From Combretum micranthum (Eukaryota; Streptophyta; Magnoliopsida; Myrtales; Combretaceae), in contig JAMXBD010001588.1 of NCBI GenBank assembly GCA_024138025.1, positions 124,001 to 188,000 of the forward strand: a stretch of DNA of 64,000 bases, in the 5' to 3' direction. The position numbers were made by a program, and so were the translations under genes. Shown piece by piece: positions 23,401-35,529 of the stretch. The notes beneath the pieces are model-generated. The model worked only from the letters and a program-made list of their open reading frames with translations, had not been told where the DNA came from and did not search any database. Positions within the stretch are counted from its first letter, which is position 1, and every line of letters starts with the position of its first letter.

Positions 23401-23710
23401 TTACCAGAACTAGTCAAGCCTCTATCAACGCTTAGTCATTTATCCTACTCTTAGGCCAAGTTAACTACCTCCTTCCTTGAGCCGAATGACTTTACCCTCT
23501 TTCTTTAAACCGGTTACCATTCTTAGCTAACTAAAAGGACCCATAAGTACATAAAACAAGAAGTTTTAAGCTACCCTAATTTATTAAGTAAAAGGCAATA
23601 AATAAATAAAAAAACAATTTAAATATCGATAACATAATTGTTAATCTTTTTTAGAAACAGTAAGTGATACATCAAAAGGATGATGAATTGAAGCTTAATG
23701 TGAGTGACTT
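20431..23710. repeat. Segmental duplication D2, copy 1 (interrupted)
   Basis: Blocks at about 20765-20985, 22950-23260 and 23640-23710 correspond to 39048-39515, 39700-39920 and 40610-40690. Examples are TACATCCAATTTGACT and GGGACTCATAATATTAATCA-type words present in both. Copy 1 carries about 1.9 kb not found in copy 2, including the hAT-like element at 21737-22477. The rest of the interval is AT-rich and non-coding. The open frames 21241-21525 and 22949-23152 (-) are AT-driven. Confidence 0.7.
21737..22477. mobile_element. Non-autonomous hAT-like element with GGAACCGG subterminal repeats
   Basis: The ends are TAGACATAAGTATGATTCGG and, inverted from the right, TAGACATCGTCACGGTTTCG: 7 bp perfect, then partial. 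The flanks CGTATGTA (21729-21736) and TTTATGTA (22478-22485) agree at 6 of 8 positions, as expected for an aged 8-bp hAT target duplication. Subterminal zones contain many ACCGG/GGAACCG words in both orientations (21770-21880 and 22312-22465), the arrangement of transposase-binding arrays. The centre is AT-rich with no transposase ORF. Confidence 0.72.
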
Positions 23711-24087
23711 CTTTTTGGTTGTGCTTGAAAAGAAAATGTTTTGTTAAAACCTTTGCAAGAAGAGTTACACACCTAAGATTTAAAAATTTTGAATCTCAGA
23801 ATCTACACCACAAATTCAAAAATGGTTTTTCGGAACTTGTATCACACATTAAAAGATCGGCTCTCTTAGGATCCCATATAATAGTTGTGAGGTGGGAGAA
23901 TAAATAGTTATAGTTAGTGACTGAGGTCAAACATTAATTAATAAAAACAATTTACTACAATTCACACTTCATTATCAGGTAAGTGTAACTATTAATTTGC
24001 AGCACATAGATGAGTTCGAGTCAAATCCACGGAGAGATAGTTAATGAATACCAACAATAAGTCTTTTCCTATTCCGTGAAAATGAAC
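23711..24087. other. Spacer
   Basis: Open frame 23704-23907 (+) has no recognisable similarity and no codon-bias signal visible by eye; nothing else is supported. Confidence 0.45.
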
Positions 24088-25800
24088 ACTCCTAACAAAT
24101 CTCTCTTTGAATGAATTGATTCCTCCTTTTTAGTAGCCTTTACAATAATTTATAGGTTAAGTCAAACGCTAGAATTACAAAATATTATGCAAAATAGTAC
24201 AAAAAAATGCACGATTTTGGACATGGTGGTGCTTCATCTTGTGCATGTTCCATAAATTAAATAGTTGCAACAGCTTCAATAATAAAGGAATTTTGTCATA
24301 TATCTTGATTAAGCACTTCAATAACTTGCAAATATTCTTTTTTAGATTCTAATTCATGGCATCAAATTAAAGAAATTTCCAATAATTTTTTATTAGCTCC
24401 TTTTTTTTTTTTTTTTTTTACAATTCTACGAATTAATTACAATTCATCATATCCCTCTCTTATTCTAAAGTAGAAATAATACCAAATTATGCGATAAAGC
24501 CACTTGAAACACCATTAAGTTATATCAAAGTTATGTAACTAATCCTCTATAAAATAGACATAAAAATGATTCATAAAATTTCCCATATTTAAATTTTTTT
24601 CTTTTTCTCAAGAAAAACAGAATGAATCCCTTCAAATCCAATTAAGACAATTCACAATTCAGTATATATAATATATTTACCAATGCATCGCATAATGGAG
24701 AACATTTATCAATCTACATCTCCTAGCAAAGTACAAATTCCAAAACTTCGCTTTCAAGACACCATCTCATTTAACTACTTTTCATATATCCTCAAAACAC
24801 ATATCTTCATTTCAACATATATCACAATTCAAACATGTTAGAGTTCAGAAATTAATTCATGAATAGCAAAGTTGACATCTACTATTGAGTAATACACTAA
24901 CTAAGAATAGCTATCAATATCTTGTACACTTAATTAAGATATGAATATTTCCTTTTTTATCTTGTCAAGCAAAATAGTTATGAGTAAATGCATATTGCAT
25001 CCATCCACTCACTAGTTTTTTTTTTTTTTTTTTTCCTTTGGAAAATTTTAGGTAGGAGTTGTTTCTTTATTTAATCGATTAAAGTAGTTTCATTAGTCAG
25101 TTTATTTCAGACTAGACGATCTTAGGATACTAGGTTTTTAGATACCCCTTTAAACCTCTACTACTTCGTTTAATCAGTCAACTCAAATTAGCTTAGTTTA
25201 GTTTGGCTTTTACTTGACCTTTGCAATGAGCTTCTAGTCCATAATCTAGGGTTTGTCCCTCAAGTTAACAGGTGTTATTCCCTTGAAAAGGCAATCATCG
25301 AACTCACTTACTTGAGTTAACGTGATTAAATTCTTAACCATTTTTAACAATTCAACACTTTTTCACATAACTTCAGCTTAAGTGTCTATTTTTAGAACTA
25401 GAAATCCTTAGGAAAAACCAAAAACATATTTGAGGCTACGGCCCAGAGCTACTCATAACTTAAACTTTGTTTCAGTCATCAAAGTAGATAAACACTTTTG
25501 TTCATTAAAGATCAAATTCGATTAAAAAAGACTCCAAACCCCTTTAAGAACTATGAAGATCAATAAGAAATAAGTTTCATTTATTCACTCATTAAAAATT
25601 ATCTTGCTTAAAAGATTTTAAAAGGAGTTAATATACATCAAAGTAAATTTAAAAACATAATAATTACTCCTAATTAGTTGTATCAACTACTAATCCTACT
25701 TATAAGATAAAGGTTGAAATAATAGGAAACCAAGATCCATATAGATTTCATAAATCAAATCTAGTAAAGTGTAAATAAGTTATAGTGATTAGTGATTATG
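24088..25800. repeat. Local tandem duplication D3, copy 1
   Basis: About 1.7 kb repeated next door at 25817-27031, continued at 30496-31010. Shared words include GAATGAATTGATTCCTCCTT, CAATAATTTATAGGTTAAGT and CACTTACTTGAG. Non-coding. It preserves the uninterrupted GGTGTTATTCCCTT site (about 25270) into which the 27-kb LTR inserted in the sister copy. Confidence 0.9.
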
Positions 25801-27026
25801 AATATTGAAAAGCTAACACTCCTTTTAACAATTTTCTCTTGGAATGAATTGATTCCTCCTTTTTGAGTAGCCTTTACAATAATTTATAGGTTAAGTCAAA
25901 CGCTAGAATTACAAAAATATTGTGCAAAATGGTACAAAGAAATGCACGATTTAGGACATGGTGGTGCTTCATGTTGTGCATGTTTCATAAATTAAATAGT
26001 TGCAATAGCTTCAATAATATAGTAATTTTGTTATGTATCTTGATTAGGCCCTTCAATAACTTGCAAATATTCTTCTTTAGATGCTAATTCATGGCATCAA
26101 ATTAAAGAAATCTTCCAATAATTTTGGATTAGCTCCTATTTCTTTTACAATTCTACCAATTAATTACAATTCATCATATCCCTCTCTTATTTTCCTAAAA
26201 TAGAAATAATGTCAAATTATACAATAAAATCACTTAAAACACCGTTAAGTTATATAAAAGTTATGTAACTAATCCTCTATAAAATTAATATATAAATGAT
26301 TCATAAAATTTTCCCATATTTAAATTTTTTTTTTCTTTTCCTAAAGTAAAACAAAATAAATCCCTTCAAATCCATTTAAGACAATTCACAATTCCGTATA
26401 TATAATATATTTACCAATGCATCACACACTGGAGAACATTTATCAATCTACATCTCCAGCAAAATGGAAATTCCAAAACTTCGCTTTGAAGACACAATCT
26501 CATTTAACTACTTTTCATATGTCCTCAGAACACATATCTTCCTTTCAACGTATATAACATTTCAAACATGCTAGAGTTCAGAAATTAATCTATGAATAGC
26601 AAAATTGACATCTACTGTTGAAAGAGAAGCTAATAGGGAGTAATGCATTAACTAAGAATAACTAAGAATAGCTATCAATATCTTGTACACGTAATTAAGA
26701 TATGAATATTTCCTTTTCTATCTTGTCAAGCAAAATAGTTATGAGTAAATGCATAATGCATTCGCATACTCCCTAGATTTTTTCCTTTGGAAAATTTTAG
26801 CTAGAAGTTCTTTCTTTATTTAATCAATTAAAGTAGTTTCATTAGTCGGTTTATTCCAAACTACATGAGCTTATGATACTAGGTTTTCTTAGATACCCCT
26901 TTTAAACCTCTACTACTTCATTTAATCAGTTAAATCAAATTAGTTTAGTTTAGTTTGGCTTTTTCTTGACCTTTGCAATGAGCTTTTAGTCCATAATCTT
27001 GGGCTTGTCACTCAAGTTAATAGGTG

Positions 27027-27031
27027 TTATT
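27027..27031. repeat. Left target-site duplication TTATT
   Basis: TTATT at 27027-27031 recurs at 30496-30500. The uninterrupted sister sequence has a single GTGTTATTCCC. Confidence 0.88.
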
Positions 27032-30000
27032 AGTAAACCCCCAAAGTTTTACAATCGGTTAAGCTTAAACCCTAATTAGGAAGTCAATCGAAAACCTTAA
27101 AGTCAAACAAAACCCTAGTTAGACATAACGGTTTAAGTCTGCCAATCCTATGCTTGTAACCCTAAGAGAGTAAGTAAGAGATTAGTGTATAGAACAGTTT
27201 GTAATTACATAAGAAAGCCTACAAATATCATATTAGTTAAACCGCAACCTATTTTGAATCCAAACGAATACAGTTTTCGAAAAACGTGTATCAGGAATCG
27301 AAATAGTAAAAATATCCTGAATATACCGTTAGATTTGTAAAAATATAAGGTTTTCAAAAATATCAGGTTTATAATTTTTCGATAACTAAAAATATCAGAT
27401 ATCGCATTTACACGTGTATTTTCTTACAACCGGTACTTTATTAGTCATATCTACTTTACATTATACTATTCATTACTGTTTTACACTATTCCTCTATCTT
27501 TACTTTTTCTAATACCTACTCTTACACTCTACATACTTATTTTCTTTACTTTTTATCTTTCCAATAACTTTATATCACATCTACCTTACATATTATTACA
27601 TTTAATTAACAAAAATACAAAAAACTCACATCTCTCCCTCTCTCACACATCAAGGCCGACCCCCCCTCTTCTCTCTCTTTCATTTTTTTTTAATTTTTCT
27701 TTAATTAAATCACACAATTTCACTCTTCATTTCCCCATAATACTCTCCTTCTCTTTCATTTTTTTCACACTTCTTCCATCCACAAAAATTCACTACCAAA
27801 ACTCTCCATAATTTCCTTCTTAAAACTCTCCCAAAATACTCTCAAACTTTCTTTTACATACACCAAAAACCCATTTATTCATACTACTCCATATTCTCTT
27901 TAGGTAAAACTTCTTTCCATATTTCTTACTACCATGTCATGTAACTTTATATGACCATGGTGTGAGTTTTCTAAACTTGTTGTTATGGAAGCTATACTAT
28001 GTTCATATATTGTTATTGTTCATCAAAATCTATTTATCTATTTTTATGTTGTTGTTATGTTTTGCACATATTATTGTTACTAGTATGTTAACTTCTTATC
28101 TATATCTAATTAAATGTATTTATATATCTATATATATTCTTTAGAGCATATAAGCTCACTTGTTATTTATATACTTTTATGCAATTTTAACACTAGTCTT
28201 TTTAGTCTTAAATTTGTCCTTATCAAGTCAAAACAATTTATCTTTTCTTTTCGGGACTAGTCCATTTCTTTGTTCGAGAGCCTTGATTCAAAGCTAAGAC
28301 TCTCAATACTTGACTTATATTATTTGTTGTTATAATTTTGCTTGTTATAATCCTCATATTTATGCAAAAATTAAGATTGTTGTTTAAATCGCTAAAGTTT
28401 AAACTATATTTTTTACCAAAAAGATTTTTTTCACCAAAGAGAGTTTTAAAAGAAATTTAGAATTTTCAAAATTTATAAAAGGAGTCTATTTTCTCAAAGC
28501 TTTAGGAAAAACTCATTATAATTTTAGAAATATTATTATTTTGAAAGGCTTTTCTAAAACCATAACTTTAAAAGTAATAGAGTTGTTTTCTAAAAATAAG
28601 AGAGATGATTCCTAGTTATGAAAATATTTTCCATAAAACATAATAAAAAGGAAATGTAAGTTTTCAAACTAAGATTTAAAAATTATAGTCAAAGGAAATA
28701 CATAGAAAACTAATAGGAAAAGTGACACTAGTGTTAGAAGTTTCAAAAGAAAAAAATAGAAATTCATTTTTAATAAAAAGTCATCAAAGAAAATAGTGAG
28801 ATAAACGTAAAATACTCTTTGAAAATAAAAAGGATCAAAATCTCTATTTTAAATAATCTACAAAAGGATTTCTTGTAAATTATGATTTTCTCAAACTTCT
28901 AACTAACATTGTTTTACTAAAGAATATTGTTTGGACAACAACTCCTTGAACATGTATGAAATATGAGCTATACATCTATAAAAAGGAATTTCTCAACTAC
29001 GTAGGTAACTAAGTATTTTTTAAAGCAATTTTTGGATGATTTGATGATTGAAGCAAAGGCTTTTGGGATGGGAAATTTCGTAGTGAATCTGATCGCCACT
29101 GTTCTAGAGCTTAAATAACCTAGTTTGATGAAATTAGTTTTAGAAATGGATAGATCTTTTCGAATAGGTAGAAATCAGTATATTATATGCGCGATTCCAA
29201 GTTAGAATGACTAGATTATGGCCATTTTAAGTTAGAATTATCTTCTACACGAATTTTGAAGTTCTTATGACATAGTTTTGTCAAATTTCAGAAGAGTTAT
29301 CAAGAAATACTCATTATGGGTATTTTTCTTGACTAGGTGATCCCGAGAAAGAATATCCATATCCCGAGAATTATTTTGATCAAATGGATTGTTCGATCGA
29401 CTCATCCATTTAGAAAAAGTATCTCCATGGCAATGTGAGTTTATTTCCTTAAATTGTGTACTCGATTGCGCTTGTAGTATAAATGCATTAGAATTAAGAA
29501 AAGACAAAATGCTATATATGTAAAGTTGTATGAAAGAACATTAAGAATATCGAGGAGAGAATTGATTATAAAGAATTACTTGTTTTAGTATAGAATTTGA
29601 TATGTTTGAAATTCTATGATCACCTTAAAATTGATAATAATAATGCTATGATATCTTAAATAAATTGATTCATGCATACCACGAAGTGAGTCACATTACA
29701 TGGGGTTATTATTCTTGGGTGAAAAGGATAGTAAAATGGTTGAAAGCAACACTTGGCGGTAATGATCGAAAGTGATTGCTTGGCGACATGAAATTAAATC
29801 AATGCTTGGTGGTAATCCGAAAAGTATGACTCAACCCGAGTAGACTTAATATGCTTGGCGATAATGATCGAAAGCATAACTTAACTAAAACTACTTGTTT
29901 GAGATTACTTATCACTAAACCCCAAATGGAGAGCATAAATCTATTCAACATATAGTTCTCAAAAAACTATATGCCTTGCTTGCTCACGTGTATGTTGCAT

Positions 30001-30495
30001 TTCACTTGAATGCCTAAATAAATTGTTTGAATTTTGTTACTCAAGTATTTACTTATGGAAATAATTCTCACTAAGCCTATTGGCTTATACCCCTATAGAT
30101 ATCTTTTATAGTTTAGCTATTTGTGGTTGAGGTTATAGAGACCTTGCAGTCAAGTATTTCCCTTTTTGGTTAAGGAATTTTAGATGAAGTTTAGCATTAG
30201 TTTAGATGGAGACTTCATAGAAAATTTCTTGTAATAGACTATAGTTTATTTTAACGGGGAATGCCTCTAAGGCTTGTAAGACAACTATTGATGAATGAAT
30301 ATTATGATTTCCATTTCTTAATTTGTTATTGTATCTTCTTAAGCTTCATATTTCAAAGTATGGTCCTCTAAATTTGTTAAGAGCACGCCTTACACTTAAT
30401 ATCGAAGTTTTCCCGAATGACTAAGGTTGTCATGCTTAAGTTTAATATAGAGTGTAGCGGACTGTTACGTTTAGGGTATTCTTTGGGGCATGACA
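27032..30495 (-). mobile_element. Solo-LTR-like insertion A, 3.46 kb, minus orientation
   Basis: In element orientation it starts TGTCATGCCCCAAAG at 30495 and ends GGGGGTTTACT at 27032, flanked by a perfect 5-bp TTATT duplication. It is clearly homologous along its length to 59199-63876 (opposite strand). No Gag-Pol similarity, PBS or polypurine tract exists inside, so a solo LTR of a long-LTR family is the best reading; Ty3/gypsy elements of the Tekay/Del kind have LTRs this long, but the lineage is inference. The last base T rather than A departs from TG...CA. A CT-rich zone lies at 27630-27790. CTTGGCGGTAATGATCGAAAG-type short repeats lie at 29750-29880. Confidence 0.75.
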
Positions 30496-31010
30496 TTATT
30501 CCCTTAAAAAGGCACTCATTGAACTCACTTACTTGAGCTAACGTGATTAAATTCTTAACCATTTTCAACAATTTAATACTTTTTCACATAACTTCAGCAT
30601 GGGTGTCTATTTTTAGTACTAGAAAGCCTTAGGGAAAACCTAAAACATATTTGAGGCTAGGGTCGAGAGCTACTCATAACTTAAACTTTGTTTAGGTCAT
30701 TAGAGTAGATAAACACTTTCGTTTATCAAAGATCAAATTCGATTAAAAAAGACTCCAAACCCCTTTAAGAACTAAGGAGATCAATAAGAAATAAGTTTCA
30801 TTTATTCACTCACTAAAAATTATCTTGCTTAAAAGATTTCAAAAGGAGTTAATATACATCAAAGTAAATCTAAAAACATAACAATTACTCCTAATTAGTT
30901 GTAAACTACTAATCCTACTTATAAGATAAAGGTTTATATAATAGGAAACCAAGATTCATATCGATTTCATAAATCTAATTTAGTAAAGTGTAAAGAAGTC
31001 ATAGTGATTA

Positions 31011-31618
31011 TGCAAAGTTTGACAAATATTTTCGATAAAAGTTATATACTAGAAAGTTGCTTCATATAATTAGATGTAAATTGATATAGAATTGGCGTGC
31101 TTGCCTAATTGTTAGCATAATTTCCAATTTATACTTTCCAAATCCAAGCGTTAAGTGGGGAAAATTGAATCATTTTCAATTAATCCTTATTATTGCATTG
31201 CTTTTATAATTTAATTTATTCAATTTCATGCAAGTTATATCACTCACAACATTGATATGACCGGAATTTAATTCATTATAATCAAATATTCCTAGTCTCC
31301 TTCCTTACACTTTAGTTGTGCATTGTCTTCAATGTACTCCAAATTAAAGCACAAAACATCAAAAAAAAAAAAAAAAAAGAGAGAAATAGTACTTCTCTGG
31401 TTTATTTGTTTGGAAAATTCTTCATATCTTATAATTGCTATTTAATCAAGTGTTCTTCTTTCGTAATATCATGTATAGATCCTTTAAAAGTTCATAGAAA
31501 AGCAAAAGAGCAATAATAAAAGAAATCTAAAAAAATTATAATTTTAATATCCCGCAACACTACAACCCCGTTTCAGGATAGAGCTCTTTTCTTGGGGCAA
31601 GGTAGCCTTCTTATTACA
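31011..31618. other. Spacer between D3 and D1 copy 2
   Basis: AT-rich with a poly(A) run at about 31360-31378. Open frame 31316-31516 (+) is not convincing. Nothing else recognised. Confidence 0.5.
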
Positions 31619-31896
31619 AGCTGTGATTTTAATAAATGACAAATTTATCTATTGATTAAAGGTTTTATGGCAATAACTTGTCTTGATTGAAAAAAGGAAA
31701 AGGAAAAGAAAAATTGCTTTGGTAGCTAATAAAGGTGGTAGTGGTTAGACATAAAAGAAATAATGCTCAATTATATAAAATGCAAATCATTTTTTAGCTC
31801 TTTATTCATATTTTTATGGTTGATATTGCTCAAAAAATAGTTCAATGGCTATTATTCTTCATCGCTATCATTATTTATTTTTATATAACACTAAAA

Positions 31897-32160
31897 CTAC
31901 TTTATCAGTATATATTATTTATTATAATTTTTAGCCTAGACATCTTCTCTTGACCCTATCTGGCCACGTAGGGTCCTTCCTAGGACTCGCCTAGCGGATC
32001 TACCATTTCCCCGAGTTCAAGTCGGCTACTTTACTAGTATATATTATTTGTTACAACTTCTAGCCTAGACACTACCCCTGATCCTGCTTGGCCACATAAG
32101 GTTCTCCCTTGGATTCGCTTAGTGGATTTGTCATGGTCTATGAATCCAGGCCAAGTCTGC
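31897..32160. repeat. 129-bp tandem repeat, two diverged copies
   Basis: CTACTTTAxxAGTATATATT begins at 31897 and again at 32026. Both copies carry AGCCTAGAC, TGGCCACRTARGGT and ATTCGCTTAG/ACTCGCCTAG words. GC-richer than the flanks and absent from D1 copy 1, so inserted or expanded after the duplication. Could be a satellite remnant. Confidence 0.8.
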
Positions 32161-33993
32161 TAGTAAGACTTGTGGACTTATCTTCATAAAAATAAAATAA
32201 AATAATTTTTTTTTCCTTAATTTTTTATCTTGTTTTTTAAAAGACAAGTCAAAACCATCCAAATCATCCCATACTTGGTAGATCTATAGGTTGAAGACAT
32301 TCTATGACCCACATGAAGTGGTTACAAGTCTATAAATTTGGGACGTGCCGGGTCCGATCCGCCACTGTTTTTCCGCAGTTCTGAATATTATTGGTTATGA
32401 CGTGGTGTGATGATTGAATTTGCGGTCTTGCACGAGTAGATTGTGCGGAAACTGTAGTGGGAATTATAGCATCGAGTTTGGAGTCACAAATGTGTGCTTA
32501 TTCTAGTTTCTAGATACCTCACACATGAAAAAGACAGACACAAAGTGACACGAAATTGACGATTGGTCGTATCATTATCGTGTTGACGACCAGTTGTGGA
32601 TTTAATGAGTAAAACAGGAAAACATCTTATCTTCTACATTTGTTTAGATTTTTTTTCATTAGATATATAATCAACCTTACAATTACCTGAAAAGGTTAAA
32701 AAAAATATAAGAATAACAAAGAGAAACATCTTTTAGAACACATGTTCATTTAATGATAGAAAAACGTAAATAACATCTAAATTTTGATCTCTTAAGCTTT
32801 AATTTTGATACAAAAACACCTTTTAAACTTATCAATACGTAGTTCAACACCTCCTAATATAAAAAAGATTTTTTGACGTAATTCTATATGCTAAGGATGT
32901 ACCTTCTTCAATATATTCTTTATTATAGTAGTAATGATCCCAAAAAGTTGCCTTGTATTTCTAAATTGTTTAATATGTCAATGACACCAAAAAATATATA
33001 AGTTAAGCTGATGTGACTAAAATGATAGTTCTCAAATTATAGTAAATGAGTTTTTATGAGTGGAGGTTCATAAGGAGTTGATATGGCATGAATAGAACTT
33101 AATTTAGCATTATCATACACTAATACATCTTGTGTTTGAATTAGTGGTAGACAAGTACCAATGTTTTAGGACAAATAATGGCAATAGCGCTATTTTTTTT
33201 CCTATAAAACTATTTACATGTTATAATTTTATTAGTTTTTATATGCCACTAATTTTTTATCTTATTGTGGTTTTATTTATTTATTATTTTTAATGAACAT
33301 AAGAAGTAAACATTCCTTTTATTGCCAATTTACAGAGTTTTTTAGGAGATATTTATGTAACTTATAAAAATTTAGAGATATATTTGGGTATAGATATAAG
33401 TTTAGGCTCATTTATGATTCCCTTATGAAACGTATGTTTACACCGAGGCTAAAGGGAGGAGATTTCTCATTTCTTTGCTCCCCTTAGACAGCAGATCTCC
33501 TTTCCAATGCAAAAAATCAATTTATAATATGAAGAAGTTGATCCATGAACTTGAAGCCTGAGGCTGAGAAATCCCTAGCAATTGGATGGTTTTGTAAACC
33601 CATTAGGATGCCCCTCCAAACACTAAAATCTGTAATATAATAATTGAACTGGAGCCATAGATGGATCTAAACCGCTTGATTCAATTAAATTAGTTTTAAG
33701 TTGGTTTTTCAGTAAAAGAATATAAATTATTTTCAACCATATGTATATTGAAGCTTAAATTCAATAAATTTTGACAGATATGCTTATTTAACTAAAATTC
33801 GATTGAGTTTATTTTAAACTATAATAAGTGAGTTTGGCTTGAGGAGTTATTTGAATACTTCTAATTTTCGTTTAATTAAATTCAAAGAGTTCATAGCCTT
33901 AATTGAGCTATAAAACCCAAAGTAAATCCTTGATGCAATAGTTTCCAAGATTTCTGAATAAGAACACAAGGCGAGCTTGACACGGCAAATAAC

Positions 33994-34063
33994 CCTCAAT
34001 GAACGCACCATGTTCCTGTGGTCTTGATTGATGATTAGTCGTATGATAGTAAGAGTTTGACAT
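33994..34063 (-). pseudogene. Exon-like ORF resembling CYSTM protein N-terminus, copy 2
   Basis: ATG at 34063 opens the same 23-codon-plus-one-base unit as 19670-19739, reading MSNSYYHTTNHQSRPQEHGA and then FIE-G, before G|GTTATT. There are no indels over 70 bp although the flanks are full of them. Codon comparison shows one synonymous and six nonsynonymous differences, so there is no sign of purifying selection since duplication. Read through, the frame continues for about 27 more codons with no CYSTM-like Cys cluster. Probably a pseudogene. The overlapping longer frame 33847-34179 is the neighbouring-frame shadow. Confidence 0.35.
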
Positions 34064-34448
34064 CTCTCTTCCACGATGACAAAGTTGTGACTGCCGGCAC
34101 GAAGCGACCAGTGTGAAATGGAAAACCAAAGTAGGGTTTGTTTGACCATTTCTCTTTCACCAATACATAATCCACTCAAGATGTCAAATTCAACGACTTT
34201 CTGGCTCTACCTATTTGATTTTTCAAAAAGTTAGCGTTACGAAAGGTTCATTGTTCTAGAGGCAAAGGATGGGTATCATTCGATGCATTTAGTTTTAAGT
34301 ATATCTTTTATCGATTATTTAACATATAGGATGTCAATTCATATGAAGATACATACGGATATATGTTCGTAAACGAAAAATAAAAGATAGTGATATATGT
34401 TCGTAATTACACGTAAGCTTGTAGACAATCATTTCTACCTATCTTTAT

Positions 34449-35128
34449 ACATAATACCTGCTTCCTCGATCCCGTGATAAAAGGATCACGAATGAATATA
34501 ATAAGTGTTTGCTTATGTATAACTTCTTGATGAGAATGTTTTCGCGTCAATGATGAGTTGGGATATATGGAATGAAATGATAACCTTCATGATAATCAAT
34601 ATCAATATATTTGGTGCAATTATATCTTATGAGTAGCAATTATTAAGAAAAATCGGCTTATTGTCTGTAAATCAATCTAGAATCTTATGCATAAAATTAG
34701 GGCATATAAATAAAATTAAAATAAGTGTGGAAGTGTATATGAATCTATAGAAAAGACTAACTCTTTTGCCAAATTTTAGTCTTCTAGTCTATAATAATAG
34801 TCTATTCTCTTGATTTCACTCTTTGATGAAATGTGGGAAAAGGTAGAATGAGAAACTCTTACACTACTTAGATTGGGGATCTTAACCTTATTTATAGCTT
34901 TTAATATTTTATTTTACTATGGCCTGTAATAATAGGTGAAATAATATATATATATATATATATATGGGTTTCTATACATTAAAACCCACACTCAAAAGCT
35001 CGTAAAGATAAGTTTTAAAAGTCTTACCCATCAAATAAACAAATGATCACTTTTCTTTAAAAGACTTATTTCTTTAATTCAATTAGATAGTCTAAAATAT
35101 ACAATTAAACAAAATTATAATAATCTCC
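34449..35128 (-). mobile_element. 3' LTR region of copia remnant 2
   Basis: Lies beyond the polypurine tract in element orientation and ends where D1 sequence stops (about 34449). Contains (AT)n at 34944-34968. The second LTR could not be matched by eye, so the exact LTR ends are unverified. Confidence 0.45.
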
Positions 35129-35133
35129 CACTT
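35119..35133 (-). other. Polypurine tract, copia type
   Basis: On the minus strand CAAGTGGGAGATTATT closely matches the CAAGTGGGAGATTGTT junction common to plant copia elements. It places the pol end at higher coordinates and the 3' LTR at lower ones. Confidence 0.7.
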
Positions 35134-35529
35134 GGGCCACACATATCACTTAACAGTTATATATCGTACAAAACCTTGTAAGCTCAACCTTTACCATCTA
35201 TAATGAGTCTCATCTTTGAAAAAATCTGGTCCAGCAATCATATCAATATAGGATCAAAGCAGCCTTTGTCATCCTATTGTGATGACAACACCTATCAATG
35301 GTCACTAATATCAATACAATTAATGACATAGATCAAGTATGGATGTGTACCATGGAACTTACATGCAATGTGATCCTTAACATGCCTATTTCTAACAGAC
35401 CCTACTTCATGACTCAAAACATATTCTTGACTTTATGCACAACCGCAATTGAAACATGTAACTTTATTTTAGAGAATTTAATAAAAAAACTATATATGAG
35501 TCAATCATAAAACATAATACAATTGAACA

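Larger units (their letters stand above)
25817..31010. repeat. Tandem duplication D3, copy 2, split by an LTR insertion
   Basis: Left part 25817-27031 and right part 30496-31010 together match copy 1 collinearly. The 3464-bp gap between them is the solo-LTR-like insertion. Comparison with copy 1 gives an empty-site reference for it. Confidence 0.9.
31619..34448. repeat. Segmental duplication D1, copy 2
   Basis: Partner of 17601-20430 (see landmarks there). It contains extra sequence at 31897-32200 and lacks about 80 bp of the leader upstream of the CYSTM-like exon. It ends at CCTATCTTTA, where a copia remnant begins. Confidence 0.85.

Noticed and set aside
27060..27125. AAACCCTAATT/AACCCTAG words as telomere-type repeats
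   Set aside because: Scattered single words without tandem TTTAGGG periodicity; they belong to the end of the long LTR.
32340..32365. GGGTCCGATCC as a tRNA T-arm
   Set aside because: No acceptor stem, D-arm or anticodon arm could be arranged around it.
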